Source of the DNA: Rhodobacter sp.
GTDB lineage: Bacteria > Pseudomonadota > Alphaproteobacteria > Rhodobacterales > Rhodobacteraceae
Reading direction: 5' to 3'
Assembly: GCA_013824055.1 (NCBI GenBank)
Contig: PNNE01000009.1
Location: 1-8,096 of the forward strand
Length of the DNA: 8,096 nucleotides
Shown here: positions 1 to 6,494 of the stretch, one piece after another
Numbering within the stretch: position 1 is the stretch's first letter
Layout of the letters: each line of letters opens with the position of its first letter
Program-made: the position numbers and the translations under genes
Notes under the pieces: generated by a model
Seen by the model: only the letters and a program-made list of their open reading frames with translations
The model's database searches: none
What the model was told of the DNA's origin: nothing

Positions 1-995
1 AGAAGGTCGGCGCGGAAGGCTTCGAGGCCGCGCCCATCGGCACCGGCCCCTACATGGTCGAGAAGTTCGAGCGCAACGCCTTTGTCCGGCTGAAGGCCAA
101 CGCGACCTACTGGGGCGGCAAGCCCGAATTCGACACGGTGACGATCAAGTTCGTCCCCGATGCCGCCGCCCGGGTGGCCGAGGTGGAATCCGGCAACAGC
201 CACGTCACGCTGGAGATGCCATACGAGGAGTACGACCGTCTGAGGAACGGGCCGCTGGCCGGGGTGCACGCGCCGATCAGCGACATCGGCATGATCTTCC
301 TGAACGACATCGAGGTGATGACCGACCCCAACGTCCGCAAGGCGGCCGCCCACGCGATCGACAAGCAGGCGATCATCGACCGGCTTCTGTCGGGCTATGG
401 CGTCAGGATCGACACGCTGCAGACGCCGCAATATGACGCCTTCGACGCCTCGATCACGGTCCCCTATGACGAGGCGAAGGCCATCGAACTCCTCGCCGCC
501 TCGGGATATGGTCCCGACAATCCGGTCAGGTTCAAGATCCAGACGACCCGCGGCTTCAAGCCCAAGGATTACGAGATGATCCAGGCCATCGTGGGTCTCT
601 GGCGCCGCGTCGGGATCGAGGCCGAGATCGAGGTCTACGAAATCGCCAAGCATTTCGAACTGCGCGCCGCCGACCAGCTGGCCCCCGCCGCCTTCTACAA
701 CTGGGGCAACTCGGTGGGCGATCCCACGACCTCGACCGGCTTTGCCATGTTCGGACCGTCGCCGCACAGCGTCTGGGACGGCGAGGACCTGATCAACATG
801 ATCGGCCCGCTCTGGGGCGAGCCGGACGAGCAGAAGCGGATCGAGGGGTGGAAGGCGGTGGACCGCTACATCGCCGAGAACGCGCTGGTGATCCCGCTTT
901 TGCAATATGTGCAGCCGATCCTGCACGCGCCGGGCGTGGTGGTGACGCCGCATGCCAGCGGATCGCTGCTGCCGCATCTGATGAAGCGGGCCTGA
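1..995 (+). CDS. ABC transporter substrate-binding protein, family 5 (peptide/nickel type), 3' part
   Basis: This is the C-terminal 330 residues of a periplasmic solute-binding protein that feeds the permeases and ATPases encoded just downstream. The reading frame is open from position 3 to the TGA at 993-995 and has no start of its own, so the gene begins upstream of the window; an internal ATG at 54 is not the true start. Family 5 hallmarks are visible: PIGTGPY at the left edge, the following YWGGKPEFDTVTIKFVPD segment, and DPNVRKAAAHAIDKQAII in the middle, which matches the conserved 'VR.A...AIDR..I' helix of DppA/OppA-like proteins. Members are usually about 500-550 residues, so roughly 200 are missing, including any signal peptide. 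The ligand could be a peptide, an opine or a metal complex; the visible part does not decide it. Confidence 0.93.
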   Translation, partial: KVGAEGFEAAPIGTGPYMVEKFERNAFVRLKANATYWGGKPEFDTVTIKFVPDAAARVAEVESGNSHVTLEMPYEEYDRLRNGPLAGVHAPISDIGMIFLNDIEVMTDPNVRKAAAHAIDKQAIIDRLLSGYGVRIDTLQTPQYDAFDASITVPYDEAKAIELLAASGYGPDNPVRFKIQTTRGFKPKDYEMIQAIVGLWRRVGIEAEIEVYEIAKHFELRAADQLAPAAFYNWGNSVGDPTTSTGFAMFGPSPHSVWDGEDLINMIGPLWGEPDEQKRIEGWKAVDRYIAENALVIPLLQYVQPILHAPGVVVTPHASGSLLPHLMKRA

Positions 996-1030
996 TCCTC
1001 CAGACCCAGGTCCTGCCGCACCGCTTCGCG

Positions 1031-1070
1031 CCTCCCTCCCCCCACTGTGGGGGAGGGATGGGGTGGGGGG
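1031..1070. repeat. C-rich/G-rich inverted repeat in the gap between binding-protein and permease genes
   Basis: In the 94-base gap, CCCTCCCCCCA (1034-1044) can pair with TGGGGGAGGG (1048-1057) around a three-base loop with one bulged C. It is followed by further G runs at 1060-1063 and 1065-1070. There is no T-run after the hairpin, so it is not a standard intrinsic terminator. Read in the other direction it encodes the PHPIPPPQ-like string that commonly appears in spurious translations of dispersed intergenic repeats of Proteobacteria, so it is probably one copy of such a repeat family (inference). In the mRNA it would lie between the abundant binding-protein message and the permease message, a usual place for stabilising stem-loops. 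Confidence 0.65.
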
Positions 1071-1089
1071 CGGCTGACCGGAAAGCGCC

Positions 1090-2100
1090 ATGCCCGTCCT
1101 CAGCATCCTCCTCGTCCGTCTCCTGACCACCGCCATCACCCTGGCCGGTGTCGCCGTGATCGTGTTCTTCGTGATCCGCGTTGTTCCCGGCAACCCCATC
1201 GCCATGATGCTGCCCCCCGGCGCGACCGAGGAGGACATCGCCCGGCTTTCGGCGCTCTATGGGCTGGACAAGCCCTTGGTCACCCAGTTCGGCATCTGGG
1301 TCTCGGGGGTCATGCAGGGCGACTTCGGCACCTCGATCACCACGCGCCAGCCGGTGCTGGACCTGGTTCTGGGGCGGCTGCCCGCGACGCTGGAGTTGTC
1401 GATCATGGCGCTGGTCATGGCGATGATCCTGGGCGGGGCGGCGGCGCTGACCGGGACCCGATTCCGTGGCGGGCGGACCGAGGGCGCCATCGACGTGGCC
1501 AACGGCATGGCGCTGTCGGTGCCCGACTTCCTTTGGGGGCTGGTGCTGATCCTGCTCTTTGGGGTGCTGTGGCCGGTGTTCCACATCTCGGGCCGGGTGA
1601 CGCCCAGCCTGGACCTGCCGTTCACCACCAACTTCTATCTCTTCGAAAGCCTGATCCGCCTGCGCTTTGACCTCTGGGCCGACATCGTCGCGCATATGGT
1701 CATGCCGGCGCTGGCGCTGGCGATCCCGCTGGCCGCGATCATCGGGCAGCTCTTGAAGCAAAGCCTGAAAGAGACGATGAACCTGGACTACGTCACCCTG
1801 GCCCGCACCAAGGGCTATGGCGAGACGCGGGTGATCCTGCGCGAAGCCTTGCGCAATGCCGCGCTGCCGACGCTGACGCTGGTGGGGGTGCAATTCACCT
1901 TCCTGATCGGCGGCACGGTGATCATCGAGCGGCTGTTTTCCTACGAGGGCCTGGGCAACATGGCGATAGACGCGGTGATCAACCGCGACTTGCCGCTGAT
2001 CCAGGGCATCGTGATCCTGTTCGCGGTGATCTTCACGGGCGTCAATCTGATCGTCGACCTGCTTTACACCGTCCTGAACCCCAGGCTGCGCCATGCATGA
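1090..2100 (+). CDS. ABC transporter permease, DppB/OppB-type
   Basis: This 336-residue inner-membrane permease forms the channel together with the next gene product. The N-terminus has a membrane helix (about residues 10-33) ending in the family motif RVVPGNP (30-36), followed by a periplasmic segment with the typical GDFGTSI. Further hydrophobic helices follow. The cytoplasmic EAA loop that docks onto the ATPase is at about 238-258 (ARTKGYGETRVILREALRN). A conserved IIERLFSYEGLG segment comes after it, and the protein ends in LNPRLR as DppB proteins do. The start is the ATG at 1090, with a modest GGAAAG about six bases upstream. The stop overlaps the next gene by 8 bases, implying translational coupling. 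Length is normal for the family. Substrate is not predictable from this subunit. Confidence 0.95.
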   Translation: MPVLSILLVRLLTTAITLAGVAVIVFFVIRVVPGNPIAMMLPPGATEEDIARLSALYGLDKPLVTQFGIWVSGVMQGDFGTSITTRQPVLDLVLGRLPATLELSIMALVMAMILGGAAALTGTRFRGGRTEGAIDVANGMALSVPDFLWGLVLILLFGVLWPVFHISGRVTPSLDLPFTTNFYLFESLIRLRFDLWADIVAHMVMPALALAIPLAAIIGQLLKQSLKETMNLDYVTLARTKGYGETRVILREALRNAALPTLTLVGVQFTFLIGGTVIIERLFSYEGLGNMAIDAVINRDLPLIQGIVILFAVIFTGVNLIVDLLYTVLNPRLRHA

Positions 2101-2959
2101 GGCCAGGGCAATCGACGGCCGCTCGCTGGTCCGCCGCCGGGCGGGGCTGCGGTTGTGGCTCTCTGCCGGGTGGCTGGGGCTGCTTTGCGTCGTGGCGCTT
2201 TTCGCGCCCTGGATCGCGCCGAAGGACCCCCTGGCGCAGGACCTGTTCCTGGGCCGCCTGCCGCCGTTCTGGATGGCGGGGGCCGAGCCGGGCTACTGGC
2301 TGGGCACCGACAGCCTGGGCCGCGATGTGCTGTCCCGCATCATCCACGGCGCGCGGGTGGCCCTGGCGGTGGCGCTGATCGCGGGGACGATCACCTGCCT
2401 GGTGGGCGCGACGCTGGGCCTGCTGGCCGGCTTCCTGCGCGGCTGGGTGGACATGGTGATCTCGCGCCTGATCGACATCTGGATGGCGTTTCCGCCGGTC
2501 CTGTTCTCGATCCTGCTGATCGCCGTGCTTGGCCCCGGCCTCATGTCCATCATCATCGCCATCGTCGTGATCGACTGGACCCGCTTTGCCCGCGTCGTCC
2601 GGGCCGAGGCGATGGCGCAGGGCGCGATGGACTATGTTGCCTCGGCCCGTGTCGCCGGCCGGGGCCGCCTGGGAACGATGATGCGGGAAATCCTGCCCAA
2701 CGTGTTGCCGACCATCGTGGTCCTGCTGACGCTGGAGATGGGCATCGCGGTCATCGTCGAGGCGATCCTGAGCTTCGTGAACCTGTCGATCTCGACCGAC
2801 GATCCGACCTGGGGCGGGATGATCTCCGAGGGCCGGACAAGCGTGCATCAGGCCTGGTGGGTGCTGGTCTTCCCGCTGGTCACGCTGTTCCTGACCGTCC
2901 TGGCCTTCAGCCAACTGGGCGAGGGGCTGAAGGACCGCTTCGATCCGGTGCTGCGATGA
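2093..2959 (+). CDS. ABC transporter permease, DppC/OppC-type
   Basis: This 288-residue inner-membrane protein is the second half of the translocation channel. It has a first membrane helix at about residues 22-43 and then the DppC-type hallmark GTDSLGRDVLSRIIHGAR beginning at residue 71. An EAA loop lies at about 183-206 (ASARVAGRGRLGTMMREILPN). The C-terminal DDPTWGGMI and GLKDRFDP strings are also typical of this subfamily. The ATG at 2093 sits inside the last codons of the upstream permease gene (8-base overlap), and the stop forms an ATGA overlap with the following ATPase gene. Both overlaps point to one polycistronic message with coupled translation. The length is as expected. Confidence 0.95.
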   Translation: MHEARAIDGRSLVRRRAGLRLWLSAGWLGLLCVVALFAPWIAPKDPLAQDLFLGRLPPFWMAGAEPGYWLGTDSLGRDVLSRIIHGARVALAVALIAGTITCLVGATLGLLAGFLRGWVDMVISRLIDIWMAFPPVLFSILLIAVLGPGLMSIIIAIVVIDWTRFARVVRAEAMAQGAMDYVASARVAGRGRLGTMMREILPNVLPTIVVLLTLEMGIAVIVEAILSFVNLSISTDDPTWGGMISEGRTSVHQAWWVLVFPLVTLFLTVLAFSQLGEGLKDRFDPVLR

Positions 2960-3825
2960 GCTTCCTGTCCATCCGCAACCTCTCGGTCCGGCTGAAAAAG
3001 GGCCCGCCTTTGCTCCGTCGCGTATCGCTGGACGTGGCTGCGGGAGAGGTGCGGGGGCTGGTGGGCGAATCCGGGGCGGGCAAGTCGATGATCGGCAAGG
3101 CGGTGCTGGGCATCCTGCCGCCGTCGATCGAGGTGACCGGGGGCGAGATCCTGCTGGACGGGGTGGACCTTCTGCGCCTGCCGCCCGCGCTGCGCCGCCG
3201 CCGGATCGGCGCGCTCTGCGCCCTGATCCCGCAGGACCCGCTGACCGCACTGAACCCCAGCCACCGGATCGGGCCGCAGATCACCGACCGGCTGGTCGAC
3301 ATCCTGGGCTGGACCCGCGCCGACGCCGACCGGCGCGCGCGCGAACTGCTGGCCGAGGTGCAGATCCCCGACCCCGAACGGGTGCTGCGGTCCTATCCGC
3401 ACGAGCTGTCGGGCGGCATGCGCCAGCGCATCCTGATCGCCTCGGCCTTTGCGGCCGAGCCGAAGCTGATCGTCGCCGACGAGCCGACCACGGCGCTTGA
3501 CGTCACGGTGCAAAAGCAGATCCTGAAGTTGATCGCCGGGATGCAGGCCCGCCACGGCACGGCACTTCTGTTCGTCACCCACGACCTGGGCGTCGTGTCC
3601 AAGGTCTGCCAGCACCTGTCGGTGCTTTACGCCGGGATGGTGGTCGAGGACACCTCGGTCGCGGATTTCTTCGCCGCCCCGCGCCATGCCTATTCGGCGG
3701 CGCTGCTGGCTGCGACACCGAAATACACCGACCCCTCGGCCGGGCTGATCCCGGTCCCCGAGGCGGTGATCGCCGCCGTGCAGGCCGAAGTGGCCGCCTT
3801 CGACCGGAGCCTTGCGGATGGCTGA
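2956..3825 (+). CDS. ABC transporter ATP-binding protein, DppD/NikD-like (short form)
   Basis: This 289-residue ATPase powers the importer. All nucleotide-binding elements are present: Walker A GESGAGKS (37-44), Q-loop Gln93 in IPQDPLTALNP, signature LSGGMRQR (151-158), Walker B ending Asp175 with catalytic Glu176 (ADEPTTALDV), and switch His209 (FVTHDLGVV). The frame stays open far upstream, but the ATG at 2956 is chosen because it overlaps the permease stop as ATGA and puts the usual ABC N-terminus (SFLSIRNLSVRLKKG) first. It is shorter than typical Opp/Dpp ATPases (about 320-340 residues): the C-terminus stops soon after the YSAALLAATP segment and lacks the cysteine-containing CRF..RC tail. 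NikD-like ATPases are similarly short. The exact substrate is unknown. Confidence 0.93.
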   Translation: MSFLSIRNLSVRLKKGPPLLRRVSLDVAAGEVRGLVGESGAGKSMIGKAVLGILPPSIEVTGGEILLDGVDLLRLPPALRRRRIGALCALIPQDPLTALNPSHRIGPQITDRLVDILGWTRADADRRARELLAEVQIPDPERVLRSYPHELSGGMRQRILIASAFAAEPKLIVADEPTTALDVTVQKQILKLIAGMQARHGTALLFVTHDLGVVSKVCQHLSVLYAGMVVEDTSVADFFAAPRHAYSAALLAATPKYTDPSAGLIPVPEAVIAAVQAEVAAFDRSLADG

Positions 3826-4618
3826 CCTTTACAGCATCGAGACCCTGAGCCTGTCGCTGGCGGACATGACCGCAAAGCCGCTGTTCGGCGCGGCGCCCCA
3901 TATCCAGATCCTGCGCGGCCTGAGCTTCACCATCCCCAGGGGCGCGGTGGTCGGCATCGTCGGGGGGTCGGGGTCCGGCAAGTCGACGCTGGGCCGGGCG
4001 CTGGTCCGGCTTCTGGAGCCTTCGGGCGGCCAGATCCGTTTCGACGGCACCGACATCACCCACCTGCCCGAAGCGGCGCTGCGTCCGCTGCGGCGGCGGT
4101 TCCAGATGATCTTCCAGGACCCGATGTCGTCGCTGAACCCGCGGCACCGGGTCGGCACGATCATCGCGGAACCCCTGCGGCTGCATGGCTTTCAAGCGAT
4201 CCCGGATCGCGTCGCGCGGGCGCTGGAGCAGGTCGGTCTGCCGCAGAGCTTCGTCACCCGCTACCCGCACGAATTGTCCGGCGGCCAGCGCCAGCGCGTC
4301 GGCATCGCCCGCGCCATCGCGCTGGAGCCGGATTTCATCCTGGCCGACGAGATCGTCTCGGGGCTTGACGTGTCATCCCAGGCGCAGGTGCTGAACCTGC
4401 TGGAACGGCTGGTCCGCGACCTTGGCCTGACGCTGGCCTTCATCAGCCATGACCTGTCGGTCATCCGCCGTCTCTGCCAGCGCACCATCGTCCTGCACCG
4501 GGGCGAGATCGTCGAGGATCGCCCCACCGCCGACCTCTTCGCCGACCCGCAGGCCGCCTATACCCGCGAGCTGCTTGAGGCGATCCCGCTGCCCGATCCG
4601 GCGCAGGTCTGGACCTGA
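3818..4618 (+). CDS. ABC transporter ATP-binding protein, DppF/NikE-like (short form)
   Basis: This 266-residue protein is the second ATPase and is expected to pair with the preceding one. It shows Walker A GGSGSGKS (49-56), Q-loop Gln100 in IFQDPMSSLNPRH, signature LSGGQRQR with Ser154, Walker B Asp177 with catalytic Glu178, and switch His211 in FISHDLSVI. The stretch after Walker B reads DEIVSGLDVSSQAQ rather than the commoner DEPVSALDVS. I chose the ATG at 3818 because GGAG (3805-3808) lies nine bases before it; an in-frame TTG at 3812 would leave only three bases of spacing. It overlaps the previous gene by 8 bases. It ends at PLPDPAQVWT, without the long C-terminal extension of DppF, and its length is close to that of NikE. 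Confidence 0.93.
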   Translation: MADLYSIETLSLSLADMTAKPLFGAAPHIQILRGLSFTIPRGAVVGIVGGSGSGKSTLGRALVRLLEPSGGQIRFDGTDITHLPEAALRPLRRRFQMIFQDPMSSLNPRHRVGTIIAEPLRLHGFQAIPDRVARALEQVGLPQSFVTRYPHELSGGQRQRVGIARAIALEPDFILADEIVSGLDVSSQAQVLNLLERLVRDLGLTLAFISHDLSVIRRLCQRTIVLHRGEIVEDRPTADLFADPQAAYTRELLEAIPLPDPAQVWT

Positions 4619-5635
4619 CTAATCCGAGGACTCGACCCTGCAGCGCTTGACCCCGTCCTGGCCGGTGCTGCAACTGGTCTTGGCGCCTGGGGCGGGTTCT
4701 TCTGGCGCCGCTGCCTCGTCGCCGCCGCCAAAGAGACCGCCAAGCAAGCCGCCGCCCGTCTGCCTGGCCTGGGGTTCGCCGGCGGCTTCGGCCTGCTGCT
4801 GCTGCTCGGCGTCGCGGGCCGCCGCTTCCGCCGCTTCCGCCTCGCGCGCCGCGACGTCGGCGATGTAGGCCTCGCGCTCGGCCTCTTCCAGGGCCGAGGC
4901 CAGAACGATCACCGGCACCTCGCCCAGGCCTTCGACCTTGTCGATCACCCCGGCGTTCAGCGCCTTGACGTGCAGGGTCTGGAAGAAGGGCACCAGGTCC
5001 GCGTCGGTCATGCGTTTCGGGGCCAGAACCCGCAGGTGGATCTGCGCGCCGACATCGGCGATGAAATAGCGGCCGCGGAAGCCTTCGGGCAACAGGTCCT
5101 CGGTCACGTCCAGGCCGCGCACGGTCATGAATTCGGTTCCGCGAAACTCGGCCGTCCTCATCCGCAACTCCATCCGCTGCTGCATGGCGGCAAAGCTGGT
5201 GAAGATGACGTTGGGGTAGCGGATCGCCTTGATGACGACCTTGCGGTCGCCCCTCTCGTAGGTCAGGGCGGCAACCTCGGTGCCGGAGCCGCCGTCGGTC
5301 TGACCGACCTTGGTCACGGCCTCGACAGCCCTGCTGTCGGCATTCCTGGTCGACTTGGGCAGAAATCCCTCGACATCCGCGGCTTCGGTCGGGCGCACTG
5401 TCCAGCCTTCGGGCGGCTTTGGCAGCATGTCGCCCAATCTGGCCGGCAGGCCCGCTGCCGCGGCCGAGCCGCCAAGGCCCGCCAGCCGACCCGAAAGCCC
5501 CGAGAGGTATTCGGTGAAGGTCAGGCCTTCGGCATCCTCGCGCCCCGACCAGCGGGCGGACATCTTGTAGTCAAAGACCACATAGCCGCCGGCAGTGGCG
5601 GTGAACATCACGAGAAATCCGATCAGGCGAAACAC
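4619..5635 (-). CDS. Uncharacterised membrane-anchored protein with Cys-pair C-terminus
   Basis: I do not recognise a named family. The predicted 338-residue protein begins with a hydrophobic helix (about 4-21, LIGFLVMFTATAGGYVVF) that could be a membrane anchor or uncleaved signal. A motif MLPKPPEGWTVRP (70-82) and a mixed alpha/beta-looking soluble region up to about 245 follow. Next come an Ala/Glu-rich, probably coiled helix (247-287) with a QQQQ run (278-281), a Gly-rich segment (294-305) and a charged tail with the only two cysteines (C322, C332). The start is the GTG at 5635, with AAGGA (5648-5644) eight bases upstream. A TTG further up at 5728 would overlap znuB and lacks this support. 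The gene lies 76 bases after znuB on the same strand and abuts the convergent ATPase gene with no gap. A cell-envelope role is only a guess. Confidence 0.82.
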   Translation of the reverse strand: MFRLIGFLVMFTATAGGYVVFDYKMSARWSGREDAEGLTFTEYLSGLSGRLAGLGGSAAAAGLPARLGDMLPKPPEGWTVRPTEAADVEGFLPKSTRNADSRAVEAVTKVGQTDGGSGTEVAALTYERGDRKVVIKAIRYPNVIFTSFAAMQQRMELRMRTAEFRGTEFMTVRGLDVTEDLLPEGFRGRYFIADVGAQIHLRVLAPKRMTDADLVPFFQTLHVKALNAGVIDKVEGLGEVPVIVLASALEEAEREAYIADVAAREAEAAEAAARDAEQQQQAEAAGEPQARQTGGGLLGGLFGGGDEAAAPEEPAPGAKTSCSTGQDGVKRCRVESSD

Positions 5636-5643
5636 GGGGCCAG

Positions 5644-5648
5644 TCCTT
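5644..5648 (-). promoter_or_regulatory. Ribosome binding site deciding a GTG start
   Basis: On the minus strand AAGGA ends eight bases before the GTG at 5635. This is the best Shine-Dalgarno match near the start of the unknown gene, and it fixes the N-terminus just ahead of the hydrophobic helix. Confidence 0.7.
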
Positions 5649-5711
5649 GCTGCTTTGCAACGCTGATAGCCGCGAATTTTGGCAAGGTTCGGGCAGGGGA
5701 GAAGTTTTTTG

Positions 5712-6494
5712 TCAGATCCGGCGGACAACCGACGTCACCGCGAACAGCGCGGCGGCGACCACGATGATCGAAGGTCCGGTCGGCGTGTCCTGCCAAAGCG
5801 ACAGTCCCAGGCCGCCAAGCCCCGAGACCGCGCCCAGGATGATTGCGGTGACGGCCATCGACTCGGGCGTGCGGGCAAAGCTGCGGGCGGCGGCGGCGGG
5901 GATGATCAGCATGGCCGCGATCAGCAGCGCGCCGACGATCTTCAGCGCCACGGCCACGACAAGGGCCAGGGCGATGACCAGGACCAGGCGCTCACGGTTC
6001 GGGTCGATCCCGGCGGCATGGGCCAGGTCTTCGGACAGGGTGGCGGTCAGCAGCTTTTGCCAGCGCCAGACAAGCAGCCCCAGGACCGTCAGCGAGCCAA
6101 GCCAGACCAGCCCCAGCTCGGACCGCGAGACGGCAAGGATGTCGCCGAAAAGGTAGCTCGACAGGTCGGTGCGGACCGCGGGGAAGAAACTGACGGCGAC
6201 AAGGCCGAAGGCCAGGGCGGAATGGGCCAGGACGCCCAAAGTGGTGTCCATCGCCCAGCCCCGGGCCGACAGGCCCGCGACGGTGACGGCCATCGCCAGG
6301 GCCACGGTCAGCGTGCCAAGCCCGATGGGCAGGTCGGTCGCCAGCGCCAGCGCCACGCCCAGCACCGCGGCGTGGGCCGTGGCATCGCCGAAATAGGCCA
6401 TCCGGCGCCAGATGACGAAAGACCCAAGCGGCCCGGTGGCCAGCGACAACCCGACGGCGGCAAGCCCTGCGCGGACCAGGAAGTCGTCAAGCAT
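5712..6494 (-). CDS. znuB: Zinc ABC transporter permease ZnuB
   Basis: This 260-residue inner-membrane permease is the zinc channel of ZnuABC. It aligns by eye along its length with the enterobacterial ZnuB pattern: GPLGSFVIWRRMAYFGDATAHA (21-42), MDTTLGVLAHSAL (82-94), YLFGDILAV (114-122), KIVGALLIAAMLIIPAAAAR (185-204) and then SFARTPE, with DTPTGPS near the end. The length equals the family norm (about 260). The start is the ATG at 6494, which overlaps the end of znuC by 8 bases. A longer in-frame reading back to 6635 gives only a low-complexity Thr-rich leader that is the frame-shifted shadow of the znuC His-rich tail. It is the third gene of the leftward zur-znuC-znuB operon and is presumably under Zur control from the zur promoter. 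No clear terminator follows it. Confidence 0.96.
   Translation of the reverse strand: MLDDFLVRAGLAAVGLSLATGPLGSFVIWRRMAYFGDATAHAAVLGVALALATDLPIGLGTLTVALAMAVTVAGLSARGWAMDTTLGVLAHSALAFGLVAVSFFPAVRTDLSSYLFGDILAVSRSELGLVWLGSLTVLGLLVWRWQKLLTATLSEDLAHAAGIDPNRERLVLVIALALVVAVALKIVGALLIAAMLIIPAAAARSFARTPESMAVTAIILGAVSGLGGLGLSLWQDTPTGPSIIVVAAALFAVTSVVRRI

Noticed and set aside
2155..2955. Upstream extension of the first ATPase frame back to 2155
   Set aside because: The added segment is low-complexity shadow of the second permease gene. The ATG at 2956, with its ATGA overlap and standard ABC N-terminus, is far better.
793..3250. Long open frames antisense to the permease genes (793-2094 and 2042-3250)
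   Set aside because: Their translations are His/Gln/Arg/Gly-rich with no recognisable domain and are typical shadows in GC-rich DNA. The sense strand has clear permease motifs.
3812..3817. TTG start at 3812 for the second ATPase
   Set aside because: Only three bases separate it from GGAG. The ATG at 3818 has normal spacing and starts MADLYSIETLSL.
4683..4710. Two GGCGCC copies that could pair as a terminator hairpin for the importer operon
   Set aside because: The stem is only six bases with a 16-base loop, lies within coding sequence and has no T-run after it.
5700..5711. T-run at 5705-5710 as a rho-independent terminator
   Set aside because: It would act on plus-strand transcription, where no gene precedes it, and no stable GC hairpin lies directly before it. 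On the minus strand it is an A-run.
5636..5728. TTG start at 5728 for the unknown gene
   Set aside because: It overlaps the end of znuB and lacks a clear ribosome site. The GTG at 5635 has AAGGA eight bases upstream and places the hydrophobic helix at the N-terminus.
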